From RHKX01 sp963820055 (GTDB taxonomy: Bacteria; Actinomycetota; Thermoleophilia; Solirubrobacterales; 70-9): a stretch of 64,000 nt of DNA. Below the pieces are notes generated by a model, which did not search any database, was not told the origin of the DNA, and saw only the letters and a list, made by a program, of their open reading frames with translations. Positions 1-8,107 of this stretch are shown in pieces. The translations under genes were made by a program, and so were the position numbers. The stretch spans positions 682,001-746,000 of the forward strand of contig CAWFYJ010000004.1 in assembly GCA_963820055.1 (NCBI GenBank), in the 5' to 3' direction. The number at the start of each line of letters is the position of its first letter. Position 1 is the first letter of the stretch.

Positions 1-770
1 CCCGACGAGCCGGAGATGATCGCGCCCGCGTGGCCCATCTGCTTGCCGGGCGGCGCCGTGAAGCCGGCGATGTAGGCGACGACGGGCTTGGTGACGTGCT
101 CGGCGATGTAGTCGGCTGCACGCTCCTCGGCGTCGCCGCCGATCTCCCCGACGAGCACGATGAGCTCGGTCTCGGGGTCGTTCTCGTAGAGCTCGAGGAT
201 GTCGATGAAGTCGGATCCGACGATCGGGTCACCGCCGATGCCGACGATCGAGGAGTTGCCGAGGCCGGCCTGCTTGAGCTCGTTGCCGATCTGGTAGGTC
301 AGGGTGCCCGACTTGGAGACGACGCCGATCGATCCGGCCGAGAAGAACTGGGCGGGGATGATCCCGACATTCGCCTTGCCGGGCGAGAGCGCGCCGGGGC
401 AGTTCGGGCCGATCAGCCGGACGCCGGCCTCCTTGGCCTTCCAGTACGTCGGAAGCATGTCGTGGACCGGAATGCCCTCGGTGATGGCGATGACGGTCTC
501 GATCCCGGCGTCGATCGCCTCGTTGATCGAGGCGGCGGCGAAGCGCGCCGGTACGAAGACCATCGAGGTGTTGGCGCCCGCCTCGTCGACGGCCTCCTTG
601 ACCGTGTCGAAGATTGGCACGCCCTCGACGTCCTGGCCGCCCTTCTTGGGCGTGACGCCGGCGACCAGGTCGGTCCCGTAGTCGCGGTTGCGGAGCCCGT
701 GGAAGCTGCCCTCGCGGCCGGTCAGGCCGGAGACGACGAGCTTCGTGTCGTTGCCGACGATGATGCTCAT
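1..770 (-). CDS. sucD: Succinyl-CoA synthetase alpha subunit (partial, 3' end outside window)
   Basis: ADP/GDP-forming succinyl-CoA ligase alpha chain of the TCA cycle; it carries the CoA-binding fold and the phosphohistidine. The translation starts MSIIVGNDTKLVVSGLTGRE and shows GPNCPGALSPGKANVGIIP, the SKSGTLTYQ stretch and, at the window edge, QMGHAGAIISG, in which His about residue 247 is the phosphorylated residue. About 256 residues are present; the family is usually near 290, so only the C-terminal tail is missing. The ATG overlaps the sucC stop as ATGA, the usual sucC-sucD coupling. Confidence 0.96.
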   Translation of the reverse strand, partial: MSIIVGNDTKLVVSGLTGREGSFHGLRNRDYGTDLVAGVTPKKGGQDVEGVPIFDTVKEAVDEAGANTSMVFVPARFAAASINEAIDAGIETVIAITEGIPVHDMLPTYWKAKEAGVRLIGPNCPGALSPGKANVGIIPAQFFSAGSIGVVSKSGTLTYQIGNELKQAGLGNSSIVGIGGDPIVGSDFIDILELYENDPETELIVLVGEIGGDAEERAADYIAEHVTKPVVAYIAGFTAPPGKQMGHAGAIISGSS

Positions 771-1930
771 GCGGATCCCTTCGCCAGCGCGACGACCTGC
801 TCGGCGGCCCCGAGCATCGTCTCGGCGTTGTGGAGGCCGTCGAGGTCGGCCTCGGCGAGCAGCTTCAGGCCCTCCTCGGAGTTGGTGCCGTCGAGGCGGA
901 CGACCAGCGGCACGTCCATGTCGACGCGCGAATAGGCCTCGATGATGCCGCGGGCGACCTCGTCGCAGCGGGTGATCCCGCCGAAGATGTTGAACAGCAC
1001 CGCGTCGACCTTCTCGTCGGAGGTGATGACCTCGAGCGCGTCGACGATAGCGTCGGCCTTGGAGCCGCCGCCGGCGTCGAGGAAGTTCGCGGGCTTGCCT
1101 CCGGCGTTGGCGACGACGTCGAGCGTCGACATGCAGAGGCCGGCGCCGTTGCCGAGGATGCCGACGTTGCCGTCGAGCTTCACGTAAGTCAGACCCTTCT
1201 CCTTGGCCATCCGCTCCTGCGGATCCTCGGGCGGGTCCTCCTGGGCGGCGAGCTCCTCGTGGCGGTAGAGGGCGGAGCCGTCGATGGTCACCTTGGCGTC
1301 GAGGGCGACGACCTTGCGGGCGGAGGTGACGATCAGCGGATTGACCTCGATCAGCGTGGCATCGAAGTCGTTGAAGGCGCTGTAGAGCTTCACGAGGTTC
1401 TCGGCGACTCCGGCGACGACGTCCTCGTCGATGCCGGCGTCGACCGCGAGCGAGGCGGCGTCGTCGTTCGTCAGGCCGACCAGCGGGTCGACGTGGAGGC
1501 GGACCAGGGCGTCGGGGTCGCTCTCGGCGATCGCCTCGACGTCCATCCCGCCCATCCGCGAGAGGATCACCAGCGGCATCTTCGCCGAGCGGTCGAGAAT
1601 TATCGACGCGTAGTACTCGGCGTCGATCTCGGAAGCTTCTTCGACCCAGACCTGGTGGACCGGGAAGGGACCCTCGCCGTGCGGGCCGACGATGTCCATG
1701 CCGATGATCGCGCCGGCATGAGTACGGGCCTCGTCCGCGTCCTTGGCGACCTTGATGCCGCCGGCCTTGCCGCGTCCGCCGATCAGGACCTGGGCCTTGA
1801 TCACGACGGGGAAACCGATCCGCTCAGCAGCGGCGACGGCGTCGTCGACGTTGTCAGCGGGCTCGCCCTCGGGTACGACGACGCCGGCTTGTGCGAACAA
1901 TTGCTTGCCTTGGTATTCGAGAAGGTCCAT
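767..1930 (-). CDS. sucC: Succinyl-CoA synthetase beta subunit
   Basis: ATP-grasp beta chain of succinyl-CoA ligase, partner of SucD. I chose the ATG that gives MDLLEYQGKQLF, the standard family N-terminus (387 residues, normal length); an upstream in-frame start would add ten unrelated residues. Visible motifs are the nucleotide-binding GGRGKAGG near residue 45, EVNPLIV in the middle and LFNIFGGITRCDEVARG in the C-terminal ligase domain. No clear Shine-Dalgarno sequence precedes it. It is the first gene of the sucCD pair, transcribed away from the divergent winged-helix gene at 2089. Confidence 0.96.
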   Translation of the reverse strand: MDLLEYQGKQLFAQAGVVVPEGEPADNVDDAVAAAERIGFPVVIKAQVLIGGRGKAGGIKVAKDADEARTHAGAIIGMDIVGPHGEGPFPVHQVWVEEASEIDAEYYASIILDRSAKMPLVILSRMGGMDVEAIAESDPDALVRLHVDPLVGLTNDDAASLAVDAGIDEDVVAGVAENLVKLYSAFNDFDATLIEVNPLIVTSARKVVALDAKVTIDGSALYRHEELAAQEDPPEDPQERMAKEKGLTYVKLDGNVGILGNGAGLCMSTLDVVANAGGKPANFLDAGGGSKADAIVDALEVITSDEKVDAVLFNIFGGITRCDEVARGIIEAYSRVDMDVPLVVRLDGTNSEEGLKLLAEADLDGLHNAETMLGAAEQVVALAKGSA

Positions 1931-2088
1931 AGTGGTAATCCATAGCCGGGTGTCCGGCACCGCATGTGCGGCGGCCGGGAACCCTAGCCGAAGGACAGGG
2001 ACGCCGTGGAAGGCGGTCGGATTACGGACCGACGAACGGGGTAATGAAGGTCACAGACGGGACAAACAACGGAAGGGACAGGAATCAA

Positions 2089-2388
2089 ATGAGTACTTGG
2101 ACGTTCATCACCAATCACGCTCGGGTGATGATGGTTATCTCTCAGGATCCGACAGTACGACTGCGTGACATCGCTTCCACGCTTGACATCACCGAGCGTG
2201 CCGCTCAGCGGATCGTCACCGAACTGGTGGACGAGGGGTACCTCAGCCGCAAGCGCGAGGGCCGCAGGAACACGTACACGGTCCACCCGAACAAGCCGCT
2301 TCGCGCCGCTCAGGCGAACAGCACGAACATCGGCGAGTTCATCGAGTTGCTGCTCGCGAACGAGAAGCCGCTCGCACTCGCCAGCTAG
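2089..2388 (+). CDS. Winged-helix DNA-binding protein (MarR/ArsR-like)
   Basis: A 99-residue protein consisting almost entirely of a winged helix: a helix-turn-helix (VRLRDIASTLDITERAAQRI) followed by a wing (YLSRKREGRRNTYTVHP). No effector domain is visible, so it resembles the short helix-turn-helix proteins often annotated as MarR-like. I chose the ATG at 2089 because GGAAGGGACAGGA lies just upstream; earlier in-frame starts give an unstructured Arg-rich extension. It is divergent from sucC, which it may or may not control. Family assignment is by fold only. Confidence 0.8.
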   Translation: MSTWTFITNHARVMMVISQDPTVRLRDIASTLDITERAAQRIVTELVDEGYLSRKREGRRNTYTVHPNKPLRAAQANSTNIGEFIELLLANEKPLALAS

Positions 2389-2447
2389 GTCCGGCAGGGG
2401 GGGTCGGCAGGGCCGGACGGCGCGGGATGCCATAATCCCGCGCCGTC

Positions 2448-3131
2448 ATGCCCCTACCGAAGCGCAGCGAGATCGAATGGGTGACCGTGGATTGCTACGG
2501 CACCCTCATCGACTGGGACAAAGGAATCACCGACGCCTTCAAGCGGGAGGCGGACGAGGATGGCCTGACCCTGGACGTGAAGGCGCTGCTGATGCGGTTC
2601 TACGAGCTCCAGTACGAGGTCATGGCCGGCTCCTACGAGCTCTACGCCGAGGTCCTGCGCCGTGCCGCGGTCAAGGCCGCCGGCGAGGTCGGCTGGACGC
2701 TGGAGCCGTCGCGCGCACAGTTCCTGCCCGACTCGATCGGCGACTGGCAGCCGTTCCGCGAATCGAACGCCGCGATGGACCGGCTCGGCGCGAAGTACAA
2801 CGTCGGCATCGTCTCCAACATCGACGACAAGCTGCTCGGCATCTCGAGGCGCCACCTGCGCACCGAGCTCGACCTGGTCGTCACCGCGCAGCAGGTTCGC
2901 AGCTACAAGCCGGAGCCGGCCCACTTCAAGGAGTGCGCGCGCCGGATCGGCAAGAAGAAGGGCTGGGTCCACATCACCAGCGGCCATTACACGGACGTCG
3001 AGCCGCTGATCAAGATGCGCGTGCCGGTCATCTGGATCAACCGCCGCGGCGAGAAGCTCGAGAGCGGCGCGAAGAAGCCCACCGCTGAGGTCAAGAACCT
3101 CCGCGAAGCGGCCAAGAAGCTCGGCTGCTGA
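2448..3131 (+). CDS. HAD-superfamily hydrolase (type II haloacid dehalogenase-like)
   Basis: 227-residue HAD hydrolase. Motif I is VDCYGTLIDWDKG (nucleophile Asp near residue 14), motif II is SNIDDKLLG, the motif III Lys is in SYKPEPAHF, and the motif IV region follows HITSGHYTDVEPL. The DxYGTLxDW form of motif I and the overall length match the L-2-haloacid dehalogenase-like subgroup, but the substrate cannot be read from sequence and many such proteins are phosphatases. It is followed after 27 nt by the RibD-like reductase and is probably cotranscribed with it. Confidence 0.85.
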   Translation: MPLPKRSEIEWVTVDCYGTLIDWDKGITDAFKREADEDGLTLDVKALLMRFYELQYEVMAGSYELYAEVLRRAAVKAAGEVGWTLEPSRAQFLPDSIGDWQPFRESNAAMDRLGAKYNVGIVSNIDDKLLGISRRHLRTELDLVVTAQQVRSYKPEPAHFKECARRIGKKKGWVHITSGHYTDVEPLIKMRVPVIWINRRGEKLESGAKKPTAEVKNLREAAKKLGC

Positions 3132-3158
3132 GGAACCTCCCGGGCGCGGGGTTCGAGC

Positions 3159-3908
3159 ATGGCGTCTGAGACTCCGCTGCGCCGCCTCCTGCCGGAGCCC
3201 GGGGCGACGACCATCGCTGAGCTCTTCGACGGCTTCCGGCCCGGCGAGGAAGCCGGAGCGGACCGCCCGCACGTCTTCACCAACTTCGCCCTGACCGTCG
3301 ACGGCCACGCCACGATCGGCGGCCGCTCCGGCGCGATCGGCACCGACACCGACACTGCAATGCTCGTCGCCCTCCGGACCCACCCGGACGCGGTGATGAT
3401 CGGCGCCGGCACGCTCCGCGCCGAGGGCTACGGCCGCGTCGTCTCCGATCCGGCCAAGCGGGAGCTGCGCGAGAGCCGTGGTCTCTCCCCCGACCCACTG
3501 ATGGTGCTGATCAGCAACCGCCTCGACATCCCCTGGGAGGCGCCGCTCTTCACCGATGGCGGCGGCCGCGTCCTGATCTTCACCGCTTCCGCCGCCGAGG
3601 CGCCGGCGACCGAGACGCCCATCGAGATCGTCCGCCACGACGGCCGCGTCGATCTCGTCGCCGCACTCCGGTCCCTGCGCCATGACCGCGAGGTTCGCTC
3701 GCTGCTCTGCGAGGGTGGGCCAACGCTCCACGCCGAGCTCGTCGCAGCCGGTCTCGTCGACGAGCTCTTCATCACCCGCTCCCCGAAGGTCGCCGGCGGC
3801 GTCGGTCCCGGCCTCTTCTACGGCCTCGAGGCCCACACACACGAGCTCGAGCTCGAATGGCTGGCCGAGAACGACGGCGAGCTCTACTTCCGCTACCGCG
3901 TGAAGTAA
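3159..3908 (+). CDS. RibD C-terminal-domain reductase (dihydrofolate reductase fold)
   Basis: 249-residue stand-alone RibD C-terminal/DHFR-like protein, the NADPH-dependent fold that reduces 5-amino-6-ribosylaminouracil phosphate in riboflavin synthesis. Diagnostic segments are NFALTVDGHATIGGRSG near the N-terminus, MIGAGTLRAEGYGRV, and the CEGGPTLHAELVAAGLVDEL block. No deaminase domain is attached and no riboflavin genes are nearby, so a pathway role is not assured; many actinobacterial paralogues are generic pyrimidine or dihydrofolate-type reductases. It starts at an ATG shortly after the HAD gene and ends at the hairpin at 3920. Confidence 0.85.
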   Translation: MASETPLRRLLPEPGATTIAELFDGFRPGEEAGADRPHVFTNFALTVDGHATIGGRSGAIGTDTDTAMLVALRTHPDAVMIGAGTLRAEGYGRVVSDPAKRELRESRGLSPDPLMVLISNRLDIPWEAPLFTDGGGRVLIFTASAAEAPATETPIEIVRHDGRVDLVAALRSLRHDREVRSLLCEGGPTLHAELVAAGLVDELFITRSPKVAGGVGPGLFYGLEAHTHELELEWLAENDGELYFRYRVK

Positions 3909-3919
3909 CGCTGTGAGTC

Positions 3920-3965
3920 CAGTGGAGCGGATTTGGTCCGGTATGCGGACCAATCTGGACCACTG
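3920..3965. terminator. Strong stem-loop between convergent genes
   Basis: TTGGTCCG / CGGACCAA pair around a 5-nt loop (gtatg), with a second outer pairing CAGTGG / CCACTG. It sits 12 nt after the RibD-like stop and before the 3' end of the opposing membrane-protein gene. No T-run follows, so it is a hairpin-only terminator candidate. The remaining sequence up to 4136 shows nothing else I can support. Confidence 0.55.
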
Positions 3966-4136
3966 ACCGCCGCGCCGGTGTTGGGGCGGCGAAGAAGGCA
4001 GTGTGGGGCATGGCAACTCGCTATTGAGATCGCAAGCGAGTACCCCCTCCCCCTCACTGCCCAGACCAATTCCCGCCGACCCGCCCGCTCTGGGCGCCAG
4101 CGAAAGTCTGCCGCTCGGCCCCCGCCCCCGAAGCGC

Positions 4137-4826
4137 CTACGCCGGCAACCGGCCCTGCTCGGTCACCCGCGTCTCGCCGCGCTGGAGCATCCGCATGCCG
4201 AGGATGGCGGCGCCGAAGAACGATGCGGCGGCGAGCGAGACCTGGAGGCTGAGGATGCCCTCCTCGCTCCAGTAGACGTCGCGGAGGTCGAGGAGGAGCG
4301 CGGCCTCGTCGAGGGTGAGGCCGACGCCGGCGCCGAAGGGGCCGGCGAGGGCCGTCTCGATGCCCTCGTTGTCGCTGATCAGGCCGGCGGCTCCGGAGGT
4401 GAAGGCGAGGAGGATGCCGGGCACGAAGTGGTGGATGTGGCGGCCGCCGACGCGGACGTTGCCGAACGGCCACCAGCCCTCGCGGATGCCGAGGGTCGAG
4501 ACGCGGGCGAACAGGGAGGCGCCGACGAAGCCGGCGAAGAGGTTGAACATCGCCGTCTCGCTGCGCGACGCGGAGCGGTAGCCGGTGACCGCGACCCGGA
4601 CGGCGTCCTGGGAGGCGAGACCGGCGATCTCGATCGCCTCCGCCGGCGATTCCGGCAGCGGTAGAACGTGCGTGTCCTCGGGGTGGCGGGCGGCAGCGCG
4701 GCGCCGGTAGCGGCGCAGGCCCTCGCCGAGGACGACGGCCGCAGTCAGCGCCCCGGCCGTCGGGGCGAGGACGCGCGTGACGCTGTCCTCGAAGGCGCGC
4801 AGCTGGCTCCGGCGGCGCCCGAACAC
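4137..4826 (-). CDS. Conserved integral membrane protein
   Basis: 229-residue membrane protein of unknown function. Hydrophobic segments are visible around TAGALTAAVVLGEG, NLFAGFVGASLFARV, HHFVPGILLAFTSGAAGLI, the glycine-rich AGPFGAGVGLTLDEAALLLDL and LQVSLAAASFFGAAILGM. A conserved-looking polar motif, GGRHIHHFVPG, and the acidic TLDEAALLLDLRDVYW lie at membrane edges, which hints at metal or lipid binding but proves nothing. I chose a GTG start one nucleotide after the stop of the nucleotide-sugar dehydrogenase, so the two are almost certainly translationally coupled. A role in envelope polysaccharide is possible from context only. Confidence 0.7.
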   Translation of the reverse strand: MFGRRRSQLRAFEDSVTRVLAPTAGALTAAVVLGEGLRRYRRRAAARHPEDTHVLPLPESPAEAIEIAGLASQDAVRVAVTGYRSASRSETAMFNLFAGFVGASLFARVSTLGIREGWWPFGNVRVGGRHIHHFVPGILLAFTSGAAGLISDNEGIETALAGPFGAGVGLTLDEAALLLDLRDVYWSEEGILSLQVSLAAASFFGAAILGMRMLQRGETRVTEQGRLPA

Positions 4827-4827
4827 G

Positions 4828-6072
4828 TCAGAGCAGGACGACGTTGTCGGCGCCGAACGCCCGGGTGACACCGCGGAAGTCGACGACGAGCGGCGCCGCG
4901 GCGACGAGCGCCTCGTAGTCGAGCTCGTCGTGGGCGGTGACGATCGCGACCGCGTCGACGTTCGCCGCCTCGGCGATGTCGACGGACTCGAGACCCTTCT
5001 CGGTCAACACCGGGACGTGCGGGTCGTGGTAGCTGACTTCGGCGCCGAGCTCGCGAAGGTGGTCGATGATCTTCAGGGCCGGCGCCTCGCGGAGGTCGGC
5101 GACGCCGGACTTGTAGGCGACACCGACGATCAGCACCCGCGACCCCTTCACGGCCTTTTCGCGGTCGTTGAGCGCATGCTGGATCTTGCTGACGCAGAAG
5201 AGCGGCTGCGACTGGTTCATCTTGCCCGCGAGCTCGACGAACTCGGTCGCGAAGTCGTGCTGGCGCGCCTTGAAGGCGAGATAGAACGGATCGACGGGCA
5301 GACAGTGGCCGCCCATCCCCGGTCCGGGCTCGAAGCGCATGAAGCCGAACGGCTTCGTCGAGGCGGCGTCGATGACCTCCCAGACGTCGATGCCGAGCCG
5401 GTCGGTGAACTGCGCGAGCTCGTTGACGAGCGCGATGTTGACCGAGCGGAAGGTGTTCTCGAGAAGCTTCGAGAGCTCGGCGGCCTCGGGGGAGGAGACG
5501 GGCACGACCTCGTCGCAGATCTCCGAGTAGAGCCGCTCGGCACGCTCGAGGCAGGCGGGCGTGATGCCGCCGACGACCTTCGGCGTGCCGGCGATCGTGT
5601 GGCTGCTCCGCCCGGGATCGATGCGCTCCGACGAGTAGGCGAGGAAGAAGTCGCGGCCGACCTCGAGCCCGCCGGCGGAAAGTCGCGGCAGCAGCTCCTC
5701 CCGCGTCGTGCCGGGGTAGGTCGTCGACTCGAGGACGACCAGCTGGCCCTCCGGCATCACCGTCGCCAGCGCGTCGACCGACGCGCGGATGTAGGTGAGG
5801 TCGGGCTCACGCTCGGCCACGAGCGGCGTCGGCACACAAATCAGGACGGCGTCGCAGCCGCCGAGCACGGCGACGTCGGTCGATGCGGATAAACGCTCTC
5901 CGAGCGCCCGGAGGTCGTCGGAGGCGACGTCTTCGATGTCGCTCTCGCCCGCGGCGAGGCGCTCGACCCGCACCGCGTCGACGTCATAGCCGACCACCTC
6001 GTGGCCGGCCTTGCCGAAGGCCACCGCGAGCGGCAGGCCGACGTATCCGAGTCCGACGATTCCGATCCTCAT
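4828..6072 (-). CDS. Nucleotide-sugar (UDP-glucose/UDP-GlcNAc-type) 6-dehydrogenase
   Basis: 414-residue NAD-dependent dehydrogenase that oxidises C6 of a UDP-sugar to the uronic acid. It has the N-terminal Rossmann motif GIVGLGYVGLPLAVAFGKAG, STTYPGTT, the central-domain AELSKLLENTFRSVNIAL, the catalytic Cys in GPGMGGHCLPVDPFYL and a C-terminal KSGVADLREAPAL domain. GGHCLPVDPFYL resembles the UDP-GlcNAc/ManNAc dehydrogenase branch more than classical Ugd, but the substrate is not certain. I chose the ATG of MRIGIVGLG; a -10-like box lies 7 nt upstream. It is followed immediately by the membrane protein. Confidence 0.92.
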   Translation of the reverse strand: MRIGIVGLGYVGLPLAVAFGKAGHEVVGYDVDAVRVERLAAGESDIEDVASDDLRALGERLSASTDVAVLGGCDAVLICVPTPLVAEREPDLTYIRASVDALATVMPEGQLVVLESTTYPGTTREELLPRLSAGGLEVGRDFFLAYSSERIDPGRSSHTIAGTPKVVGGITPACLERAERLYSEICDEVVPVSSPEAAELSKLLENTFRSVNIALVNELAQFTDRLGIDVWEVIDAASTKPFGFMRFEPGPGMGGHCLPVDPFYLAFKARQHDFATEFVELAGKMNQSQPLFCVSKIQHALNDREKAVKGSRVLIVGVAYKSGVADLREAPALKIIDHLRELGAEVSYHDPHVPVLTEKGLESVDIAEAANVDAVAIVTAHDELDYEALVAAAPLVVDFRGVTRAFGADNVVLL

Positions 6073-6079
6073 GGCGGCC

Positions 6080-6085
6080 AGTCTA
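6080..6085 (-). promoter_or_regulatory. -10 box for nucleotide-sugar dehydrogenase
   Basis: TAGACT on the minus strand, 7 nt before the ATG; no Shine-Dalgarno sequence between, so transcription probably starts at the start codon. Confidence 0.55.
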
Positions 6086-6131
6086 GGGCGGGCCGATCCA
6101 CCCAACCGGGTTGACCGTGGGTCAGTGCGGG

Positions 6132-6137
6132 TAAACT
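6132..6137 (+). promoter_or_regulatory. -10 box for the 36-codon ORF
   Basis: TAAACT, 7 nt before the ATG at 6145, with a TTGACC 15 nt upstream. It is divergent from the box at 6080, so this 72-bp gap holds two opposing promoters. Confidence 0.55.
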
Positions 6138-6144
6138 TTCACTA

Positions 6145-6255
6145 ATGAACCGTCTGATCGGGCAAGCGCTGAAGCCCGCCGTGATCGGCGTCAGCTGGGC
6201 CCGCCACATCGCCTGGTACGTCAGCTACCAGATGTCCGGCGAGGCCCGGACCTGA
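6145..6255 (+). CDS. Small leaderless ORF, 36 residues, unknown
   Basis: A short reading frame beginning MNRLIGQALKPAVIGVSW and continuing through ARHIAWYVSYQM to a TGA 13 nt before the SDR gene. It has a -10-like TAAACT at the leaderless distance and no Shine-Dalgarno sequence. The centre is amphipathic and aromatic, which would suit a membrane-surface peptide. I do not recognise a family. It could be a real small protein or a leader ORF whose translation feeds into the downstream epimerase gene. Confidence 0.45.
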   Translation: MNRLIGQALKPAVIGVSWARHIAWYVSYQMSGEART

Positions 6256-6268
6256 TCCCGGGGCGTTC

Positions 6269-7177
6269 GTGCGAGTAGCCGTAGCGGGGGCGACGGGAGT
6301 TCTCGGTCGATCGACGCTGCCCGCGCTACGGGAGGCGGGACACGACGTCCGCGGATTCGCGCGGTCGGTTCCCTCCGGCCGGGACGACCTGGTCGCCATG
6401 GACCTCTTCGACCGCGACGCGGTCGTGGCCTTCGCCCGCGACTGGAGGCCGGACGCGATCGTCCACATCGCCACCGCGATCCCGGCCGAGATCGAATCCC
6501 GCAAGGCGGTCGAGCAGTTCGAGCCGACCAACCGCCTGCGGACCGAGGGGACCCGCAACCTCATCGCCGCCGCCGAGGCCGCGGGCGGCGCCCGGCTCGT
6601 CGCCCAGAGCATCGCCTTCATGAACCGGCCCGGACCCGGCCCCGCCCGCGAGGAGGACGCGCTCCGCATCGAGCCGGGTGACGTCCTCGAGCCGGTCGCT
6701 GCCTCCGTGGCCGAGCTCGAGCGGCTGACGCTTGCGGCCGACGGCATCGTGCTCCGGTTCGGCCAGTTCTACGGACCCGGGACCGCGTTCGCCGCTGACG
6801 GCGGCATCGGCGGCGCGATCAAGGCGCGGAAGATGCCGATCCTGACCAGGCGCGGCCGGACTTCGACCTTCTCGTTCATCCACGTCACCGACGCCGCCGC
6901 CGCGATCGTCGCGGCACTCGGAACCGACACGCGAGGCATCTTCAACATCGTCGACGACGAACCGGCCCCGACGACCGAGTGCCTGCCCCTGCTGGCTTCG
7001 GCGCTCGGCGCAGCGCCGCCGCGGCGGTTGCCGGCCTGGCTGGCCCGGCCGGTGGCGGGCGCTTACGGCGTCGAGTTCATGACCGGGCTCCGCGGGGCGG
7101 CCAACGACAAGGCGAAGGCCGAGCTCGCCTGGACGCCGTCCATCCCCTCCTGGCGGGTCGGATTCGGTCGCGTCTGA
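6269..7177 (+). CDS. NAD(P)-dependent epimerase/dehydratase (SDR family)
   Basis: 302-residue extended short-chain dehydrogenase. The N-terminal dinucleotide motif is VAGATGVLGRSTLPALREAG, followed by the HIATAIP segment and RLVAQSIAFMNRPGPG where the Ser-Tyr-Lys triad normally falls; the usual YxxxK is not evident. The C-terminal half has FSFIHVTDAAAAIVAALG and IFNIVDDEPAP, typical of NAD-dependent epimerases and NmrA-like relatives. It starts at a GTG 13 nt after the small ORF and is probably cotranscribed. Its stop is one base from the 3' end of the opposing tRNA gene. Substrate unknown. Confidence 0.82.
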   Translation: MRVAVAGATGVLGRSTLPALREAGHDVRGFARSVPSGRDDLVAMDLFDRDAVVAFARDWRPDAIVHIATAIPAEIESRKAVEQFEPTNRLRTEGTRNLIAAAEAAGGARLVAQSIAFMNRPGPGPAREEDALRIEPGDVLEPVAASVAELERLTLAADGIVLRFGQFYGPGTAFAADGGIGGAIKARKMPILTRRGRTSTFSFIHVTDAAAAIVAALGTDTRGIFNIVDDEPAPTTECLPLLASALGAAPPRRLPAWLARPVAGAYGVEFMTGLRGAANDKAKAELAWTPSIPSWRVGFGRV

Positions 7178-7178
7178 G

Positions 7179-7251
7179 TGGGCGATGTAGGGCTCGAACC
7201 TACGACCTTGAGATTAAGAGTCTCCTGCTCTACCAACTGAGCTAATCGCCC
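7179..7251 (-). tRNA. trnK: tRNA-Lys (anticodon CTT)
   Basis: 73-nt cloverleaf on the minus strand. The 7-bp acceptor stem is GGGCGAT / ATCGCCC with discriminator A, the D-loop is TAGCTCAGTTGGTAGAGCA, the anticodon loop is CTCTTAA and the T-arm is GTAGGTTCGAGCCCTAC. The CCA is not encoded. The first anticodon-stem pair appears mismatched. Confidence 0.96.
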
Positions 7252-7320
7252 GGGGTCGGTGATGGTAGCGAGAGCGGCCCGCCGCGTGGAGGCTCGGAAG
7301 CGCTCCGAGCGGGGGCTCTC

Positions 7321-8094
7321 TCAGCCGCCGGGGACGGCGCTGGTGCCGCCGAGACCGCCGAGTGGGTTCTGCAGCTGGCTCTGGTCGGGCGCGGTCTGCT
7401 TGATCGCCTTCTCGACGGCCTTGCGCTGCTGCTCGGCCTGGGCGACCTGCGACTTGACCTGACCCTTTGAAGTCGAGTCGGGAGCCTCCTTGAGGGCGTT
7501 CTGCTCGGCCTCCTTGGCGACCTTGTCCTCGCCGGCGAGGGTGGCGTAGGTGGCGAGCTGCAGGTAGCTGCCGAAGCTCGGCCGCGCGGTCGCGACGATC
7601 TGGGCCGCTCTGAAGGCCTGGTTGATGTCGTCCTCGATCCGGGCCGGGTCGGTGCCGGCGAGCGTCGCGTAGGTGCGCTGCATCAGAGAGGCGACGTCGT
7701 CGTCCGGTTTCTTCGGGTCCGTCTTCAGGTACCGCTCCCACGCGTCGGCGGCGTCGCGGTACTGCGCGAGCGTCTCGTCGGTGAGGGTGACTCGTCCCTG
7801 GTCGTCGGTCTCAGTCGCGGCCTGCCCGGCGAGGTAGTGGGTGCGGGCGAGTGTCAGCAGCGCCTTTTCGTCCTTCGGATTCGTCTGCAGCGTGTCCTCG
7901 GCCCGCTGGATCTGCGCGTCGTACTGCGGGTCGGTTGCGCTGTTGCCGCCGCCGATTCCGAGTGCGTCGAAGATGCCGCCGCTCGTCGCGCCGCCGATGC
8001 CGAATCCGATCAGGGCGGTGGCCATCAGGAACGCCAGGCACACGTAAATGACCTGGATCAGGCGCTTTCGCTTGCCGCCGAGTTCGAAGAGCAT
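7321..8094 (-). CDS. Membrane-anchored TPR-like protein next to tatC
   Basis: 257 residues: a short cytoplasmic N-terminus (MLFELGGKRKRLIQVIYVC), one transmembrane segment (AFLMATALIGFGIGGATSGG), then an alpha-helical extracytoplasmic part that reads like degenerate TPR units (AEDTLQTNPKDEKALLTLARTHY; AADAWERYLKTDP; AFRAAQIVATARPSFGSYLQLA). The C-terminus is Gln/Gly-rich and disordered. It follows tatC, and its -10-like box contains the tatC stop codon, so it may be expressed independently. Assembly or scaffold role by fold only; no specific family recognised. Confidence 0.72.
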   Translation of the reverse strand: MLFELGGKRKRLIQVIYVCLAFLMATALIGFGIGGATSGGIFDALGIGGGNSATDPQYDAQIQRAEDTLQTNPKDEKALLTLARTHYLAGQAATETDDQGRVTLTDETLAQYRDAADAWERYLKTDPKKPDDDVASLMQRTYATLAGTDPARIEDDINQAFRAAQIVATARPSFGSYLQLATYATLAGEDKVAKEAEQNALKEAPDSTSKGQVKSQVAQAEQQRKAVEKAIKQTAPDQSQLQNPLGGLGGTSAVPGG

Positions 8095-8101
8095 GCCGCG
8101 G

Positions 8102-8107
8102 AGCCTA
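8102..8107 (-). promoter_or_regulatory. -10 box for TPR-like gene, embedded in tatC stop
   Basis: TAGGCT on the minus strand, 7 nt before the ATG at 8094. Its TAG is the tatC stop codon. Confidence 0.5.

Noticed and set aside
2448..3131. Naming the HAD protein L-2-haloacid dehalogenase
   Set aside because: Fold and motif I fit, but dehalogenase-specific active-site residues cannot be confirmed by eye.
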